Positions 23,049 through 35,494 of a stretch of DNA of 64,000 nt are shown in pieces (within the stretch, counting starts at the first letter, position 1; every line of letters starts with the position of its first letter). Made by a program: the position numbers and the translations under genes. Source of the stretch: Podocnemis expansa (lineage: Eukaryota; Chordata; Testudines; Podocnemididae); NCBI GenBank assembly GCA_007922195.1, contig ML681998.1, forward strand, positions 13,029,357 to 13,093,356. The letters run 5' to 3'. Under the pieces are notes generated by a model. That model ran no database searches, had not been told where the DNA came from, and worked only from the letters and a program-made list of their open reading frames with translations.

Positions 23049-25440
23049 ACCTCAGAAGAAGTCTGCTCTACCAGTACTTGAACCCTTCCTGCCCTACCCC
23101 CGAAGCAAAAGGTAGAATGGATCATGCCATTTTCAGAACTAAATGCCAAATTCACTTCAATTTAGCCTTCACACAGTAGTATTTTAACAACTTAAAAGCC
23201 AACACCAAAAAGAATCCCTATCATTAAACTAATTAATTTATCCTTATCTACAAGAGGAAGAAAGAGATTATTTAGTTTTTTAAAATTCTGTGGCGTACTG
23301 AGGAGATGCCATCATTTTACTCTTGCCAGAAGTTCCATTAAAATCATTGGGATACTCACATGAATTAAGCTACATGCACATATAAGTATTTGCAGGATTG
23401 GGCCTTACATGTTACCACAGCATATTTGTAAGAACACTTGGATGGACTGTCTACATGAAAATTTTTTATTTTATTTTAAATTGTTTTATTATATTACTTT
23501 GGGTTTCTAATTTTCAGAGCTGAAAATATAATCTGGGAAGTCAGATTACAAAGTCATTGCACATACTCCACCCAGTACAACACTGCTATTTTTGGCCTTT
23601 TGCCCCAGTATGCCAATATATTTCTAGTTAAGTTTGTCAAGGGATCATACACATTATCCATCTAATTAAATTCTGAACCCAAAAAATCATTATATAAAAT
23701 GTAGTGAATGCTTTAATTTGCTGATTTTAGGTATGTCTTAAAGATCTAAAAACTGTTAAATACAAGATTCCTTTGCTTTTTGCTTTCAAGTGACATAAAT
23801 TGATCTCACAGGAGAAAAAAACGTTACTTAAGTTATCCATAATGCATCTGTATATGTTTCCAACTGGTGCACTTTATCACGAAGTCATTGGTTTATACTA
23901 TAAAAGGATGGTTGTGTAATAAGGAGTTAGCAGAAACCACAGGCATGTCTTTGAAATAATTCTAATGGCATTTTTATGAAATATTGATGGCTTCATGAAA
24001 ATTATTTCAATGAAGAAATATATTTTTCTTTACTTCCTATTAACTCGGAGTGAGTCCAAAGCACTTTTGTCTCAGTTACAGCTAAATATATGTATCTTTT
24101 GGAGATAAATTACTTCAGTGAGTATAATTTAACAGTCAAGACTCTAATGGAAATGGATCTAATCAAAGCAGCTCAACAGTTCAGGATATAGAAGAAAATG
24201 TTAGTTTTCATAACCAAGGATTTTAAATAGGAATATAATTATTTTATAACTTCCTTAAGACAGTGACCCTCTGCCTCCTTCTCTGTTTGTACAGAGGTTA
24301 GAGGGACCATGATCTTTACTGAGCCCTTTGGGTGCTACCAGAATGCAAAGAAATAATATTAAATGATGCCTATTCATTACTGAAGTACTGGTCACGATGC
24401 CTTTGTTTATTGTTGCGATTAATTTTGTAGCAAGTCAACTTCTTTGTTTTGTGTGAAAATTGTAGTGTATCCTTCCTGACTATTGAACACTTAATCCTTG
24501 AGCACAGAATGATGTTTTTGAGAATTTACAAGTAAATCTGATAACTAGTTGGGGATCAAATTATTTAAAGACTAAGACTTTTGAGAAATTTACCAACTTT
24601 CTTGATTGCCCAAATGCATTTGTCTTGAATGTCTTTAATAATAAAATATTGCCGACATGTCAAACTTTCCATGTAGTTAAAATGTATTCATATCATGTGC
24701 ATGGGGTATATTTGAAGAAATTAAGCCGCAGTTAAATTGTTATATGTAACAATCATTAATAATTCTTATTATAGGTGGGGCTGGTAGTACTGCCCAATAA
24801 GGTTGCCTGACAATTCTCATTATAAAGACCCTGCTTTCAGTGGATTGTAACTTTGCCAGGATTTAGCTGTTTGGGATGAAATTTTCCATGGTGAAGGTCT
24901 GCTGTAGGATAAACATTCTTTAAAAATTTTGGTCAAAATGGTTCTAAGAACAAGACTAGGGAAAAATACTTTGCTTTTCCCTGTAAAAAATATTCTGATG
25001 ACCTCCTCTGTGAGCAACTTTAGCATCTCCAGGCTTTCTGTTAAGCACATGCCTTCTGCAAACCCCAGGAAAATCTGCACAAATTCAGTTAAGTTATAAG
25101 ACTTCAAAAATTGTAGTTTGTATGTGCTCAGTAGAAACTTGTTTGATTTTTAGCAACTAAAACATCAGAAGAGTCCATTCTCACTGAGCATGTTCCATCC
25201 CCTCACAGCACATAGTGCTGACAAAACTGCACGTCAGCCGCATAGAATGACTGAGTATGCTCCCTCCAGCCCAAGTCTATGGGGATGAAACTCAGTTTTC
25301 CCTGTAACTGTTGCTCCAGGCTAGAAAGGGTCTAGGATTGGAACTGAGAGCAGGGAGCCTTTTTCTCCTGTGTTCTTCACCCTCACTCCCTATCCTTTTT
25401 GGCACCAAGGCAGTTTGGAGGAAAAAGCTGTCTGATTCTA
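23049..25440. other. unassigned, AT-rich stretch
   Basis: No supported gene or repeat. It is strongly AT-rich to about 25.1 kb, then has more GC. The frame at 24820-25107 (minus) has no recognised domain. Confidence 0.4.
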
Positions 25441-26100
25441 ATGCAAACAGAAGTCAGACATGGGGTTGGGGGAGAGAGTGAATAAAAGAGTAGATTTGGA
25501 CAAGCACTCTGGTGAGACTTGAATTACTAAATGTGGAGAGGGAAACTGGGCCTGGAGCTGACTGGGTAAGGACAGTAGGAGCTGGAGGGGGCAAGTGAGC
25601 TGTTACTATCTGAGCAAGGAAACAAGGACTAGGAACCAATATAGAAGACAGGAGTGGAGTGAAGTGAACACAGCCTGACTGTGAGCTAGGGTGCAAGAGA
25701 TCTGGAATTGGTTTGGCAAAGAGACTGAGACAAGGAGCCAGAGGTTGTGGGTGAGATTGGGGCAAGGTCTGCGGAGTTGGGGCAAGGGACTGAGATTGGA
25801 TGAGGCATGTGGGATGAGTGAGTAGGGTTGGAGTTAATGGGCAAAGAAGGGCTGGGAGAGAGACAGAGAGGACAGGGAGCCAGAAAAAGGGAACTGGGGC
25901 AGACTTGGCAAGGAGACCAGGTAAAAGGAGTTCACAGAGAAGGGAGAACTGGGACTGGGTGGGGAAGGAGACTGTGATTTAGATGACAAGCTTGAAAAGT
26001 GGAGATTGGGACTGTGAAAAGGAGCCAGGGTTGGAAAGAGATTTACAGGGACAGGCTGGAAGGGATGAGGTACAAGGGGTCATGCTAGGAAGGAATGGGC
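25441..26100. repeat. purine-rich degenerate repeat block
   Basis: About 650 bp with a strong purine bias on the plus strand. Short words recur irregularly: 'ggagactg', 'gggactggg', 'aaggagcca', 'agattgg'. It looks like a decayed minisatellite or polypurine tract. No clear period could be fixed by eye. The open frame on the opposite strand (25454-25765) simply reflects the composition. Confidence 0.5.
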
Positions 26101-26885
26101 AGCAGAGTCTGGCCCCTGCAGGACCTGCAATGAAACCCAGCATTCCTGCATCTCAGCATTCCTCCTCTGGCAAGAAACATCTGTGAAACCTGCTGGCACA
26201 GTGCTTCCATGCCTCTTGTGCAGATTCACACAGAGGATAACGTTCTTTAGTTCAGGTGGCAGAGGTTTGCATGGTGGATCTAAAGGTTTCAACCCTGATG
26301 ATGAAGCAGGTGGGTTTCAATGTGATGCAACATGATGGAATTTCTATTTTTTTCAGTTTGCTTTTTAAACAAGAAAACTATGCAGTTACATACTTTTTTT
26401 GGTAATGGGGTAATAATGTCATACACCCCAAAGTTTGGGAATCCCAGAATTAAGTTTTCTTGTGCAACCTTATTTTGGCCCTCTTGCGTATATGTGCTAT
26501 GATGATAAAGTTTTTAATTAATTGCATGATTGTACACTGATATTTCTGTTTTTTAAAACTAATTTATTAGGTACTTTTTGGGAAATAGGTATGTGGGCTA
26601 CTAACAAGTTAAGGTCAACAAGTGAGGCAAGTGTGATAACAGAGGTAACTCGGTTAACAGCCATTCCTCCTCTACAGTTAATTTGTATGCAACAGTTCTG
26701 TTGGTTACGATGACTCAGTGTTCTGAGGGAGATGGGACAAGTAGCAGGGAGAACTCTTGACATACATTTCTTGACCCCACTGTAACTTGTCCTTAAAGAC
26801 TCTGTTTCCACATAATTGGTTTCGACAGAAGTGCTTGAAAAGCTTCTTATAACATGGCTGCTTTGGAGCCACTGAACTCGCAGGC
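26101..26885. other. unassigned stretch with a possible hAT end
   Basis: No gene seen. 'ccccaaagtttgggaatccc' near 26427-26447 resembles the right end of a hAT-type element, but no left partner was found. Confidence 0.35.
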
Positions 26886-26897
26886 AGTGTTTCCAGG

Positions 26898-27120
26898 AAA
26901 AAAACCCCCAAAAAACAAGGAGTCCTGTGGCACTTAAAGACTAACAGATTTATTTTTCCCATCAGCTTTCGTGGGAGAAAGTCCCACTTTGTCAGATGCT
27001 TCGATTTTCTCCCACGAAAGCTCATGCGAAAAATAAATCTGATAGTCTTTAAGTGCCACACGACTCCTTGGTTTTTTTTGCTGGACTAGACTGACACAGC
27101 TGCCCTTTTGGAAATTGACA
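26898..27120. mobile_element. fold-back Penelope-like element, 223 bp
   Basis: The left arm (from about 26915) carries the PLE 3' module inverted: 'caaggagtcctgtggcac', 'gactaacagatttattt', then 'gtgggagaaagtcccac' and 'tcagatgcttcg'. The right arm carries it forward from 'tctcccacgaaagctcatg' to 'ctggactagactgacacagc' and the terminal 'ccttttgg'. Flanks AGTGTTTCCAGG (26886-26897) and AGTGTTTCTAGG (27121-27132) differ at one base and look like a 12-bp target duplication, so the inverted structure inserted as a unit. The left edge has extra A/C-rich filler. The hammerhead core is lost at the arm junction on the right and mutated (CTGACAA) on the left. Confidence 0.75.
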
Positions 27121-27132
27121 AGTGTTTCTAGG

Positions 27133-28036
27133 GACACTGTGGCAAAAAAAGTACATAAAGGACAGACTTTGGAACTCAAAGATGGCGCTTTCCCTCCTCT
27201 TCCATCATATAGGGTTGGTCTTGTTTATAAAGCTCTTAAACTATTACATTAATTGAAAATCAAGGGCTGTATTCACCCATGTGTCCAGCTGTTTTGCACC
27301 ACTCTTGCAATGCAAAGCTACTGTAAACCCAGCTTAACTAGATGGTGTGCTCTAGCTAAGAAGTTTAAAATGAAATGTATAGTTGAATGCTGATGTCATG
27401 AATAGTTAAAGCTCCTAGGAACTTACACTCTTTCCTCAGGAAGGGAAAAGAATGTGAAAGAAACGCAGCAACTTTACTTGTTTATCACAATCTGTTTAAT
27501 TTACTTTGGGACCACAATCACTAACATGATAGCAATCATCTGGCTTATGCATGGCATTGTTACAGGTCACAGTGTAGGTTGTTTGTGCTGAGCATGTCTT
27601 ACCTGAATGTTTGGGTTTCCTTGAAGTGTAACCTTAACTCTGAATTCACTGGGTTTGTAATACTTGGCTTTTGGAAATTTAGAACATCTTTGTTGTATCT
27701 TTTACCATTTAAGGCTAGAAGCATGTAACAGTAATTGAACTCCATTTAAAGGTTGTTTTTTTTCTTTTTTGGTCTGGGAAAATGTGTTGTGGCGGCTCCT
27801 ACTTCCAGTGAAATCAGCAGGAGTAGGACTGCACTCAGTATTGTGATTATCAAGAAAAGATTAACAATATTTAGATTTTCTTAGACTTCATTATCCACCA
27901 TTAAGCTGAAAAGTGGAATCATTAACTGGATTTCCAAATCTAATATTTGGACTGGACACAGCAAGTAGGCATGAAACCCTGGCCTCTTTGAAGTTGGTGG
28001 GAATTTCCCTGTTGACTTCAATGGTGCCAGGATATC
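27133..28036. other. unassigned, gene-free stretch
   Basis: No recognised feature. AT-rich. Confidence 0.4.
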
Positions 28037-28046
28037 ACTTAGCTCA

Positions 28047-28271
28047 ATAAAACTAACAAGGAGTCTTGTGGCACTTAAAGACTAACATATTTATTTATCG
28101 CATGGGCTTTCATGGGGGGAGATCTGACTTCATCAGATGCTTTGAAGTGTCCGATGAAGGGGGATTTTCTCTCACCCAAGCTCTGACAATAAATATGTTT
28201 GTTAGTCTTTAAGTGCCACAGGACTCCTTGTTTGTCTTACTGAACTGGAGTAACACAGCTGCCCCTTTGTA
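28047..28271. mobile_element. fold-back Penelope-like element, 225 bp
   Basis: The inverted arm starts 'aacaaggagtcttgtggcac' and reaches 'catcagatgctttg'. The forward arm runs from 'gtgtccgatgaagg' through 'tttgttagtctttaag' to 'ctggagtaacacagctgcccc'. Flanks ACTTAGCTCA (28037-28046) and ACTTAGGTCA (28272-28281) match at nine of ten bases, suggesting a 10-bp duplication. The right copy overlaps the first two bases of the adjacent hAT, so the PLE appears to have entered at its edge. Both hammerhead-like cores carry mutations (GCCC for GCTC on the left; CCGATGA and CCAA on the right). Confidence 0.75.
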
Positions 28272-28279
28272 ACTTAGGT

Positions 28280-28671
28280 CAGGGATTCTCAACCGGAGGT
28301 ACACATGTTTCTGGGTGTACGCAGAGGTCTCCCAGGGTGTATATCACTTCATCTAGATATTTGCCTAGTTTTATAACAGGTACCCCATAAAAAGCACTAG
28401 CAAAGTCAGTACAAACTAAAATTTCATACAATGACTCGTTTATACTGCTCTGTATACTGCAATGTAAGTAAATATTTATATTCAAATTATTTTATTACAA
28501 TATCATTAAAATGAGGATGCAAGTAATTTTTCAATAACAGTGTGCTGTGACGCTTTTGTGCTTTTGTCTGATTTTGTAAGTAAGTAGTCTTAAGTGAGGT
28601 GCAGCTCGGGGCACACAAGACTAATCAGACTCCCAGCAGGAATACAGGTTTGGAAAAGTTGAGAGCCACTG
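28280..28671. mobile_element. non-autonomous hAT element, 392 bp
   Basis: Left end CAGGGATTCTCAACC and right end AAAAGTTGAGAGCCACTG are hAT-like inverted termini. The 8-bp flanks ACTTAGGT and AGCAAGGT agree at five positions. There is no transposase frame; the AT-rich interior is non-coding. Confidence 0.7.
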
Positions 28672-29529
28672 AGCAAGGTGTTCAAATGTTTGTTTTGCAT
28701 GCCTACATACTAATGTGAAGGTCAATTTAGGATTTAGAGGTCTCTCTTAGGGAGGCCCACATTTGTAAACTGGATATTAACTATTTTCACGGGAGAGAAT
28801 TTTGACGTGTTTTCCAAATCTAGCCCAGAAGAACTCAACTTGTGTGTTCCCTGCTGGTTCTAAGTTTGCATAAATAGGAAGGATTAAAGTTTCAGGCTCG
28901 TAACCCATTTGTCATGAAACCTTTTAACCATGACAGAGACCGCAGAACAGACTTATGTGAAATGTCTGTGTGAAGTGGTTTGAGGATTACTGAAACATGG
29001 ATGTGTGGGCCTAACTTCTAAAGATCAGCACCTGTTTAGAAGGGTTTCCTACATGTGGGAATTTTGCCCAAAAAGTGTATCTTAAAAACATGTAATACGT
29101 ACCCTGCTGTTTGCTGTGTTTGCCATCTACCTGCAGCTCTGATCTTCTTGTCTTTATACACCTTCTCAGGCTCTATTTCCGATTATAGTTATCATTGGAA
29201 GCTCCCACTGACTTCAATAGGTACAAAATTGGGACCTGAAGGGTGGAAGCTTTTGGAAGATGTACGAGAGGTGTAGTCATGTTAGGGATCCAAGCCTGAA
29301 GAAGAGAATAGGGTTGTAAATCAAGAGAACTGTAATTCCTGTGAGGCACTGCAGTAAATTTCTGAATAAAAAATTTCCATTTTCTTTCTTTTTCTTTTTT
29401 TTATTTTGCTGAAAAGTGGACATTTTTCAAAGAGGAAAATAAAATTGGTTGTACATCACATTATGATTGAGAAAAAAATAGGGTGCTCTCACCTATTGTA
29501 CACCCTTCCTATTTGTGTTTTTTGTATTG
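28672..29529. other. unassigned, gene-free stretch
   Basis: No gene or named repeat. 29350-29450 has a T-rich and gaaaatttcc-type tract. Confidence 0.4.
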
Positions 29530-29640
29530 CCTGTTTCCTTGGATTGTAAGATTAGCAGAACAAGGGCAGTTTCTATCTGTCAAAAACACTCGATTGGCAC
29601 TTAGCACTGCATTCTCGTATTCTAATAACAAATAAATACA
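29530..29640 (+). repeat. L2-like LINE 3' end
   Basis: 'ccttggattgtaagatta...caagggcagtttctatctgtc', then 'ggcacttagcactgcattc' and 'aataacaaataaata'. This is the familiar order of L2-type 3' termini (attgtaag...agggcag...gcacttagca...aataaat). Old and short. Confidence 0.5.
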
Positions 29641-31361
29641 AGGGAAGTCTGTAAGGTTACTGCAGAGTTGAATCCAACCCAGTATAATCTGGCATTCTAA
29701 ACAGAAGACCTTTCTATTGTCTTTTAGAAATACAGTTGAAATGTTTCCATATGCAGGCAGGATATAAGAGGATTGGTGAATGTTGGATAGTAAAGTGATT
29801 GTCAGTGTTAGCCAGGGTCCTGGAAAACAATGAAATGTTCCATTTAAGAAATGTACTTTAAAAATTAAACATGATCACAATTAACTTATCCTTCATTGTT
29901 ATCCAGTCATCTTCCTTTTCTGCAAACACAAATTACTAATATATCAGTACGGTGAAGAGAGGGCCTTTACCTGAGGCAGCTCAGAATCTTTTTGCTTGTT
30001 TAATTTCATTTCATGGAGCAAAGCCTTGTTCCTTGATTTGAGAAGTGATTTTTCATTTATTCACAGAAATAGCTTGTGATGTCTGGCTTCATTATATGAC
30101 AGTGCAAAAATGTGGGGTGAGTTATCATGGAAGAGGGGCCCCTGCTAACATTTAACTGCTTTATTGTGAGCAGTGCTATTTGCTTTAGCATTGTGAACGT
30201 TGTGCCAGCTTTCCATTGTGTTTTTCAGGAATTTACAATTTGTCTCCAGACACTTGCTCCCGATTAAAATTTGCTCTGGAAACAGAGGCCTAGAAAAGAT
30301 GCTTAAAACCATCTGTAAAATTACAAAGACCTTTTTTTTCAGGCAATTTTTAAATTGCAGCTCAAAAATACAGAAAGAGAGATTATAGCTTGATGCTGTG
30401 TATGCTCATTGAATATAGATTTCCTTCAAAATGTATGAGTTAACTTGGTGATTGTGAATGGGAAGGATTGAAGAGCTGACTGTCCTATAGGTAAGTTCTG
30501 TGCCTGCTGCCTAGCCAACCTACATACTATATTTCTGCAGTGTATTTTGGTTATGACCCTCCGCCACTCATTGTACCAGATAACCCAATACTGTGCCTCT
30601 CCTGATTGGAGACCACCAAGCATTTTAGTGAACTTAGTGCTTGTGAGAGAAGCCAGGCAGGTAGCCCTGGCTCCTGGATTCTTGTATTTATTTCCAATAC
30701 AGGTACAGCATAGGAAAGTGAAAGTTTCTCCATTCTGCCCTCTGAATGTGACTAAGTGTCTAGTGTACAGGATGGAGAGAAGTCAGTGATGCTTGCTGTG
30801 CATAGAGTCCACTGGTTCAGCAACTCACCGCAGTGGCTTCTCCCAGCAGAATTCTTATGGTTCATGAACAAGATTTACAGCTGACTCATTATGGGGACTT
30901 CTCTGGGGGGGCACAGAAATACTACCTGACCATCAAAAGGGTAATTGCCCCACAGAAAGTCTCACTGGGAGAGAGAATGGCAAATTTTTTTCTTCTGTGC
31001 CAGCTTTGTAAAGAATCTGGTCTTTATATTTCAAGCTCAGTTTCTGCAGGTCTTTTGCAGTTCATAAAGAGGGCAAATGAGTTTGTCTAGTAGTCCATTA
31101 AAACACTGTTCTAAATGGCTAAATTGCTTGATTCAAAAATTCTGTGCATTTTCACTGTAGCAGCTGAGATCACAATAATAGATTGTAATTGGCACCTCAG
31201 AGGTGAAGAGAACTCAGAATGAGATTTAAAAAAATCCACTTTTAAATAAAATGGGTAAGTTGCCCGTAAAGCTATTATGGTCAAAGAGTAAAAATCTGCA
31301 TACTTGTCAGTATGGCTTAGAAATTGCTTTCATGCGTATTTATCTGATTCTAAGTAAAAGT
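29641..31361. other. unassigned, gene-free stretch
   Basis: No supported feature. Overlapping open frames near 30426-31090 on both strands lack domains and splice context. Confidence 0.4.
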
Positions 31362-31468
31362 GGGTAAGATTTTAAAAGTGTCTATGTGATTTTGGGAGCC
31401 TGAGTCCTGCTGACTTTTTAGGTGGGACTTAGACCCTAAGTCACATAGACACTTTTGAAAACATACCC
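31362..31468. mobile_element. 107-bp palindromic MITE
   Basis: The left arm GGGTAAGATTTTAAAAGTGT continues through 'ctatgtga...ggagcctgagtcc'. It is mirrored by 'ggacttagaccctaagtcacatagacacttttgaaa' ending ACATACCC. The same family, with ends GGTTAAAATTTTCAAAA and TTTTGAAAATTTTACC, is found at 59744-60392. Confidence 0.65.
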
Positions 31469-31780
31469 AACATGTACAGAAGTAGGTCCATTAGTGACAG
31501 GAAATCTTGGGGAATTAATAGGTTTTTTTTTAAGCACACCTTTTTTAAAAAAAAATAGAAAAAAGAAATATTGGCCTGCAAGTGTAACTTGGAGGTCCAA
31601 CAGATTGTCTAATGGAAGTTTACTGCTTTATTTTTAACAGATTATCTTAAAATACAAAGAAAAAATGGTGTTTGTGACATTTCCTAATAATTAAAATAGG
31701 AAATACCTCCATTAATTTACCTACTCTGATTGGATATTCCAGTTTTAATGCACCCATTACATGTGCAGATGACAATTAGG
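31469..31780. other. unassigned AT-rich gap
   Basis: AT-rich with A and T runs near 31520-31560. No feature recognised. Confidence 0.4.
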
Positions 31781-31782
31781 TA

Positions 31783-32140
31783 CAGCGGGGACCCGTTAAT
31801 GTGCGACCCATGTGTGCGTGGATCCAATTAGCATGCACTCCGGTCATGTCCCCTGAAGCCATCAACTTAACATGCGGGACTCGCTAACGTGCAGTGCCTA
31901 AAGGCAGAAGTTGCCCTGGGCACGGAAATGCGCGAAGTGAGTAGCAACTTAAGGAGTCCGGCGTGCTAGCTAAAAGGGGAAGGTGGCTTTGGCATGGAAA
32001 CAGGTAGAGTGAGCCTTCTAGTGCCGCACTCTGATTTATTTATTTATTTATTTGCTACGGTCCTGTTTGTGCGTGGTTCGTTTAATGCGTGGTCATGGGG
32101 GCTTGTTCCCCGACACCCGCGTGTTAACAGGTCCCCACTG
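31783..32140. mobile_element. pogo/Tigger-like non-autonomous element, 358 bp
   Basis: Terminal inverted repeats CAGCGGGGACCCGTTAAT and ...TTAACAGGTCCCCACTG, flanked by TA on both sides (31781-31782 and 32141-32142), the Tc1/mariner-superfamily target. CAGT-GGGGACC-type ends suggest the Tigger/pogo branch. It is noticeably CpG-rich against its AT-rich flanks, as expected of a relatively young insertion. A (TTTA)n tract lies at about 32035-32053. No transposase frame. Confidence 0.75.
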
Positions 32141-32142
32141 TA

Positions 32143-34114
32143 CAATTTTCTTGAGAAGTCATATTGTAAATTGGATTTTCTGCTTTTAATACATTTAGTA
32201 TGTTTTCCTCCTACAGGTATTATTTCACTATACAAAGAAAACATCTCAATAATCTTTACAGTATGTCTCTATTCTCTGTTCAGAACTGAAGAATGAATCA
32301 ATACCCAACTACCTGAAGCACCAAGGCCTTAGTGGGCTTGTTCTTAGCTGCTGTAAAATAGCATTGCTCTATTGATGTTGGTGGAGTTAAACTAGCTTAC
32401 TCCAGCAGTGGAGCTGCCCCAACAAACACAGCAGGTCAAGTTTTGTTGGGCAAGGGCAAACCTCCCCAAGTTCCCGATAAAGTTTAGCCAATAGTTTCAG
32501 GCTCACATTTGATGTTAATTGGAACCTGAATCACTCGTCCACTCCAGCTTTTTGGTAAAATAATCTTCCAGATTAAATGTGTATCAGCAGGCTTCTTGTT
32601 TGTGCACTATATATGCTCACTGGAACATGAATTTTCAAGGTAAGATTATCTGTGCTGTCACTTATTCATAATTCTCAGAGTGTGTTGTCAGTGTTGTGAG
32701 AGGAGATGTTTACATAAACAGTCATTCGGACTAAATTTAAGGAGATGAGGGCTTGATAGATTTTCAAAGCTTGCTGTGTAATGCAGCCTATGCTGTGGCA
32801 CAATCCTAGAACATTTTTTACTTTTTTACAGTCACAGTCAATTCAAGCTGACCTGGCAAGGGACTAAGAAATCTGTAGGAAGATTAGTGGTTATTAGTGC
32901 CATTGCCTCTTTCACTGTAAAAACAGTGGCTCTGTTCTGAGCAGCCAACCAGGCATCACCCATGCACAACTTACTCCTCTGTGCAAAACTGGAAGAGGGA
33001 CTAACACAACATGATTTAACTTCAGCAGGGCCGTCTGATTATCTGTGTACATGTGACCTCGTTTCACTTTTGTCCCTAATTTCCCTGTTTGATAGATATG
33101 GCCAGTGATTGTTAGTAAACACTAATGAACTGCCTTTCCCAATAAATGGCTTTGTGCACTAATCCTGGCTACTGGCAAAATCAGTGGCTTTGCAAAGATG
33201 AACATTCTCCCTTCGAAGCCTGAGCAGATCTGATTGTGATAAGCCCTGCTGGAATTCCTGTCTGGGTGTTCTGTGTGACCTGGGTGGCAGTAAGAGTCAG
33301 TGGAAATCACTCAACACTTGACTCAGCAGTGCTTTGTCTCCATTTTTTCTCCCAGTTTTGTATGCTACATTGGAGACATGGCTCGCTGTGAACTTTTTAC
33401 CTTCTAGGTGAAGTAGTTTTGTGGTGAAGAAAATGGCCATTAAGATGATTTGTGAAATAAATACTATTCATATAGCAGGTGCTGGATCTGTAAAGAGTTA
33501 ATTGGCAATGCTGAGTATTTCTGAGATGTCTGCTAGCTAATGTTTTCTGATAGCAGCTCATTCAGCTTATAATTGTCATTTTGTAATTTAGCTTCCAGAA
33601 TGTTTTCTGTGTTGATAGCCCTTACACCTGTGCTTGTAAAAGCTTCTGACACTATGGTCATCCAGAAATATTCAACTTATAATAAGATTAATGTTTAACT
33701 ATGGGGAATTCTGATAGGAAAGAAAAGTGAAGTAGAAACAGTGTGCACATGTTGGCCATGTGTGAATTTGAGTAGCTTTTAATCATTGTAAGACTGTAAG
33801 AAACATGGCAACTATATTGAACAGTTGGATAGAAAAGAATATTCACCTTGCAATGAAGTGAAGGTGTTGAGAAGAGTTTTTATCAAACTTAATAAGCTTT
33901 TATCAAGTTCCTATTAATAAATCCAAGTTTGACATCTGCCTTCAGTGTATTTGGATTTGTTCATGGTTTTAACAAATCATTGCAACAGTTTATTTCAAAG
34001 AAACATTCTTTGTCCCCCAAAACTCATTATGATACTCAAAAGTCAAGATGGTAAAAAATAAAACTTAATAATGAGATGAAAAAGGTAAGGACGTCCTGGA
34101 CACACATGATTCTT
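32143..34114. other. unassigned, gene-free stretch
   Basis: No exon or repeat I can name. 32.6-33.4 kb looks non-repetitive. This is a possible place for conserved non-coding sequence, but nothing in the sequence alone proves it. Confidence 0.4.
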
Positions 34115-34195
34115 GCCGAACTTTGTAAAGCATTGTGAATTGCTCAAATGAATGGTGCTGTAAAAATGTAAAGTATTATTATAATTCTAATAGAA
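34115..34195 (+). repeat. MIR 3' tail
   Basis: 'gtaaagcattgtgaattgctc', 'aatggtgctgtaaaaatg' and 'taaagtattattataatt' follow the end of MIR (gtaaagcgctttg...aggtgctatataaatgtaaagtattatt). Confidence 0.6.
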
Positions 34196-35490
34196 ATAGA
34201 TTTTTTTTCTGTTTACTGTACTCAAGTAGATCTCAACATCCTGTGTACTAATTTCAGCTATATTTTATTTTTTTTGCTATTTATATAATAAAACATGATT
34301 TCTGAATAAGAAAATAGCATAACCACCCAGCAATTATTAGTAAAAAACTTTTGCAATACATTGAATTTAACTCCATCAGGCAAAGAAGAAACGAGTTAGT
34401 TTCAGAATCCCTTCAACATTAATGTATTTATGATGGAATTGCCTTAAAGTTATAATTCTTTAAAAGCACCTAACTAAAGTAGATAACTAATTTGTCATGT
34501 AGTAAGCGCTCTCAAATTACACCTTTTATGTTTTGGATTGTACAGACCGTACTTCAGGGCTTTGTTGTTCTTCATGGCCATAGTCATGTGACTGCAGATG
34601 AATAGAATGGAATGGCAGGAGGTTAAATGTGAGAACTTTGTGTTTTTAGACAATTCTTATGCTTCTTGAAAAGTTAATTAGGAAGTGAAACCTTAAGCAG
34701 TTGACAGTGTGCATTGTGGGCCGCTAGTGCTCTGTGACAAATACCACTGAAAGGTACTTCACTTTCTTTTGTAAACAGCAAGGTAAGGAATTTGCACAAA
34801 AATGTATTGGTGAAGATCTGCTTTTCATCATGGCCTAACCACATAGTAAACAACAGAAATAACTTGTTTTAATAAGGTATGGTGTTGAAATATTTATCAG
34901 CAAGCTCTTTCTCTCCATTTCAAAGGTATGTTTGGGTAAGAGAAACCCTTGCCTTGAAGAAACCCAATCTGAAATTTTGTTATAACATTTTCTTCAGGTC
35001 AAGAAACCCAAGGAAAAGTTTGACTTTTAGGCAATCATAGTTACCTCTCAGTTGATTAATACAGTATGCTGAAGCAGTCATCCAAGAATTTCTTCTTGCT
35101 TTAAATTTAACCCCAAAATATAGTTTCTCACATAAAATTGTTCTAGTAGTTGTGTTACTAGAAATGGTGACCATTTCTATTGTCATATTTTCTATGAATG
35201 CTTGCTTGTTTGTGGAAAAAAGTATCATTATCTATCTCTTTACATAACAAGTAAAAAAGATAAATATATCTTTATATTATGAGCTAAGTTCTCTTGAGTT
35301 GGACCAGGGTAAATGGTGGGAAAATTAGTAAATTAGACTTTAAAATGCATGTTAAAACTTGTTAAAATATTTTTATGAAACATTCCAATGGAAACTGATT
35401 TCAGTGGGGGCTTATTAGTGTAACTTAGAGGAGAAAGTTAAGACTGACTTAAACCCATGAGAACTACATATTTCACTTAAGGCTGCAATC
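34196..35490. other. unassigned, AT-rich stretch
   Basis: No feature recognised. Strongly AT-rich. Confidence 0.4.
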
Positions 35491-35494
35491 CTTT

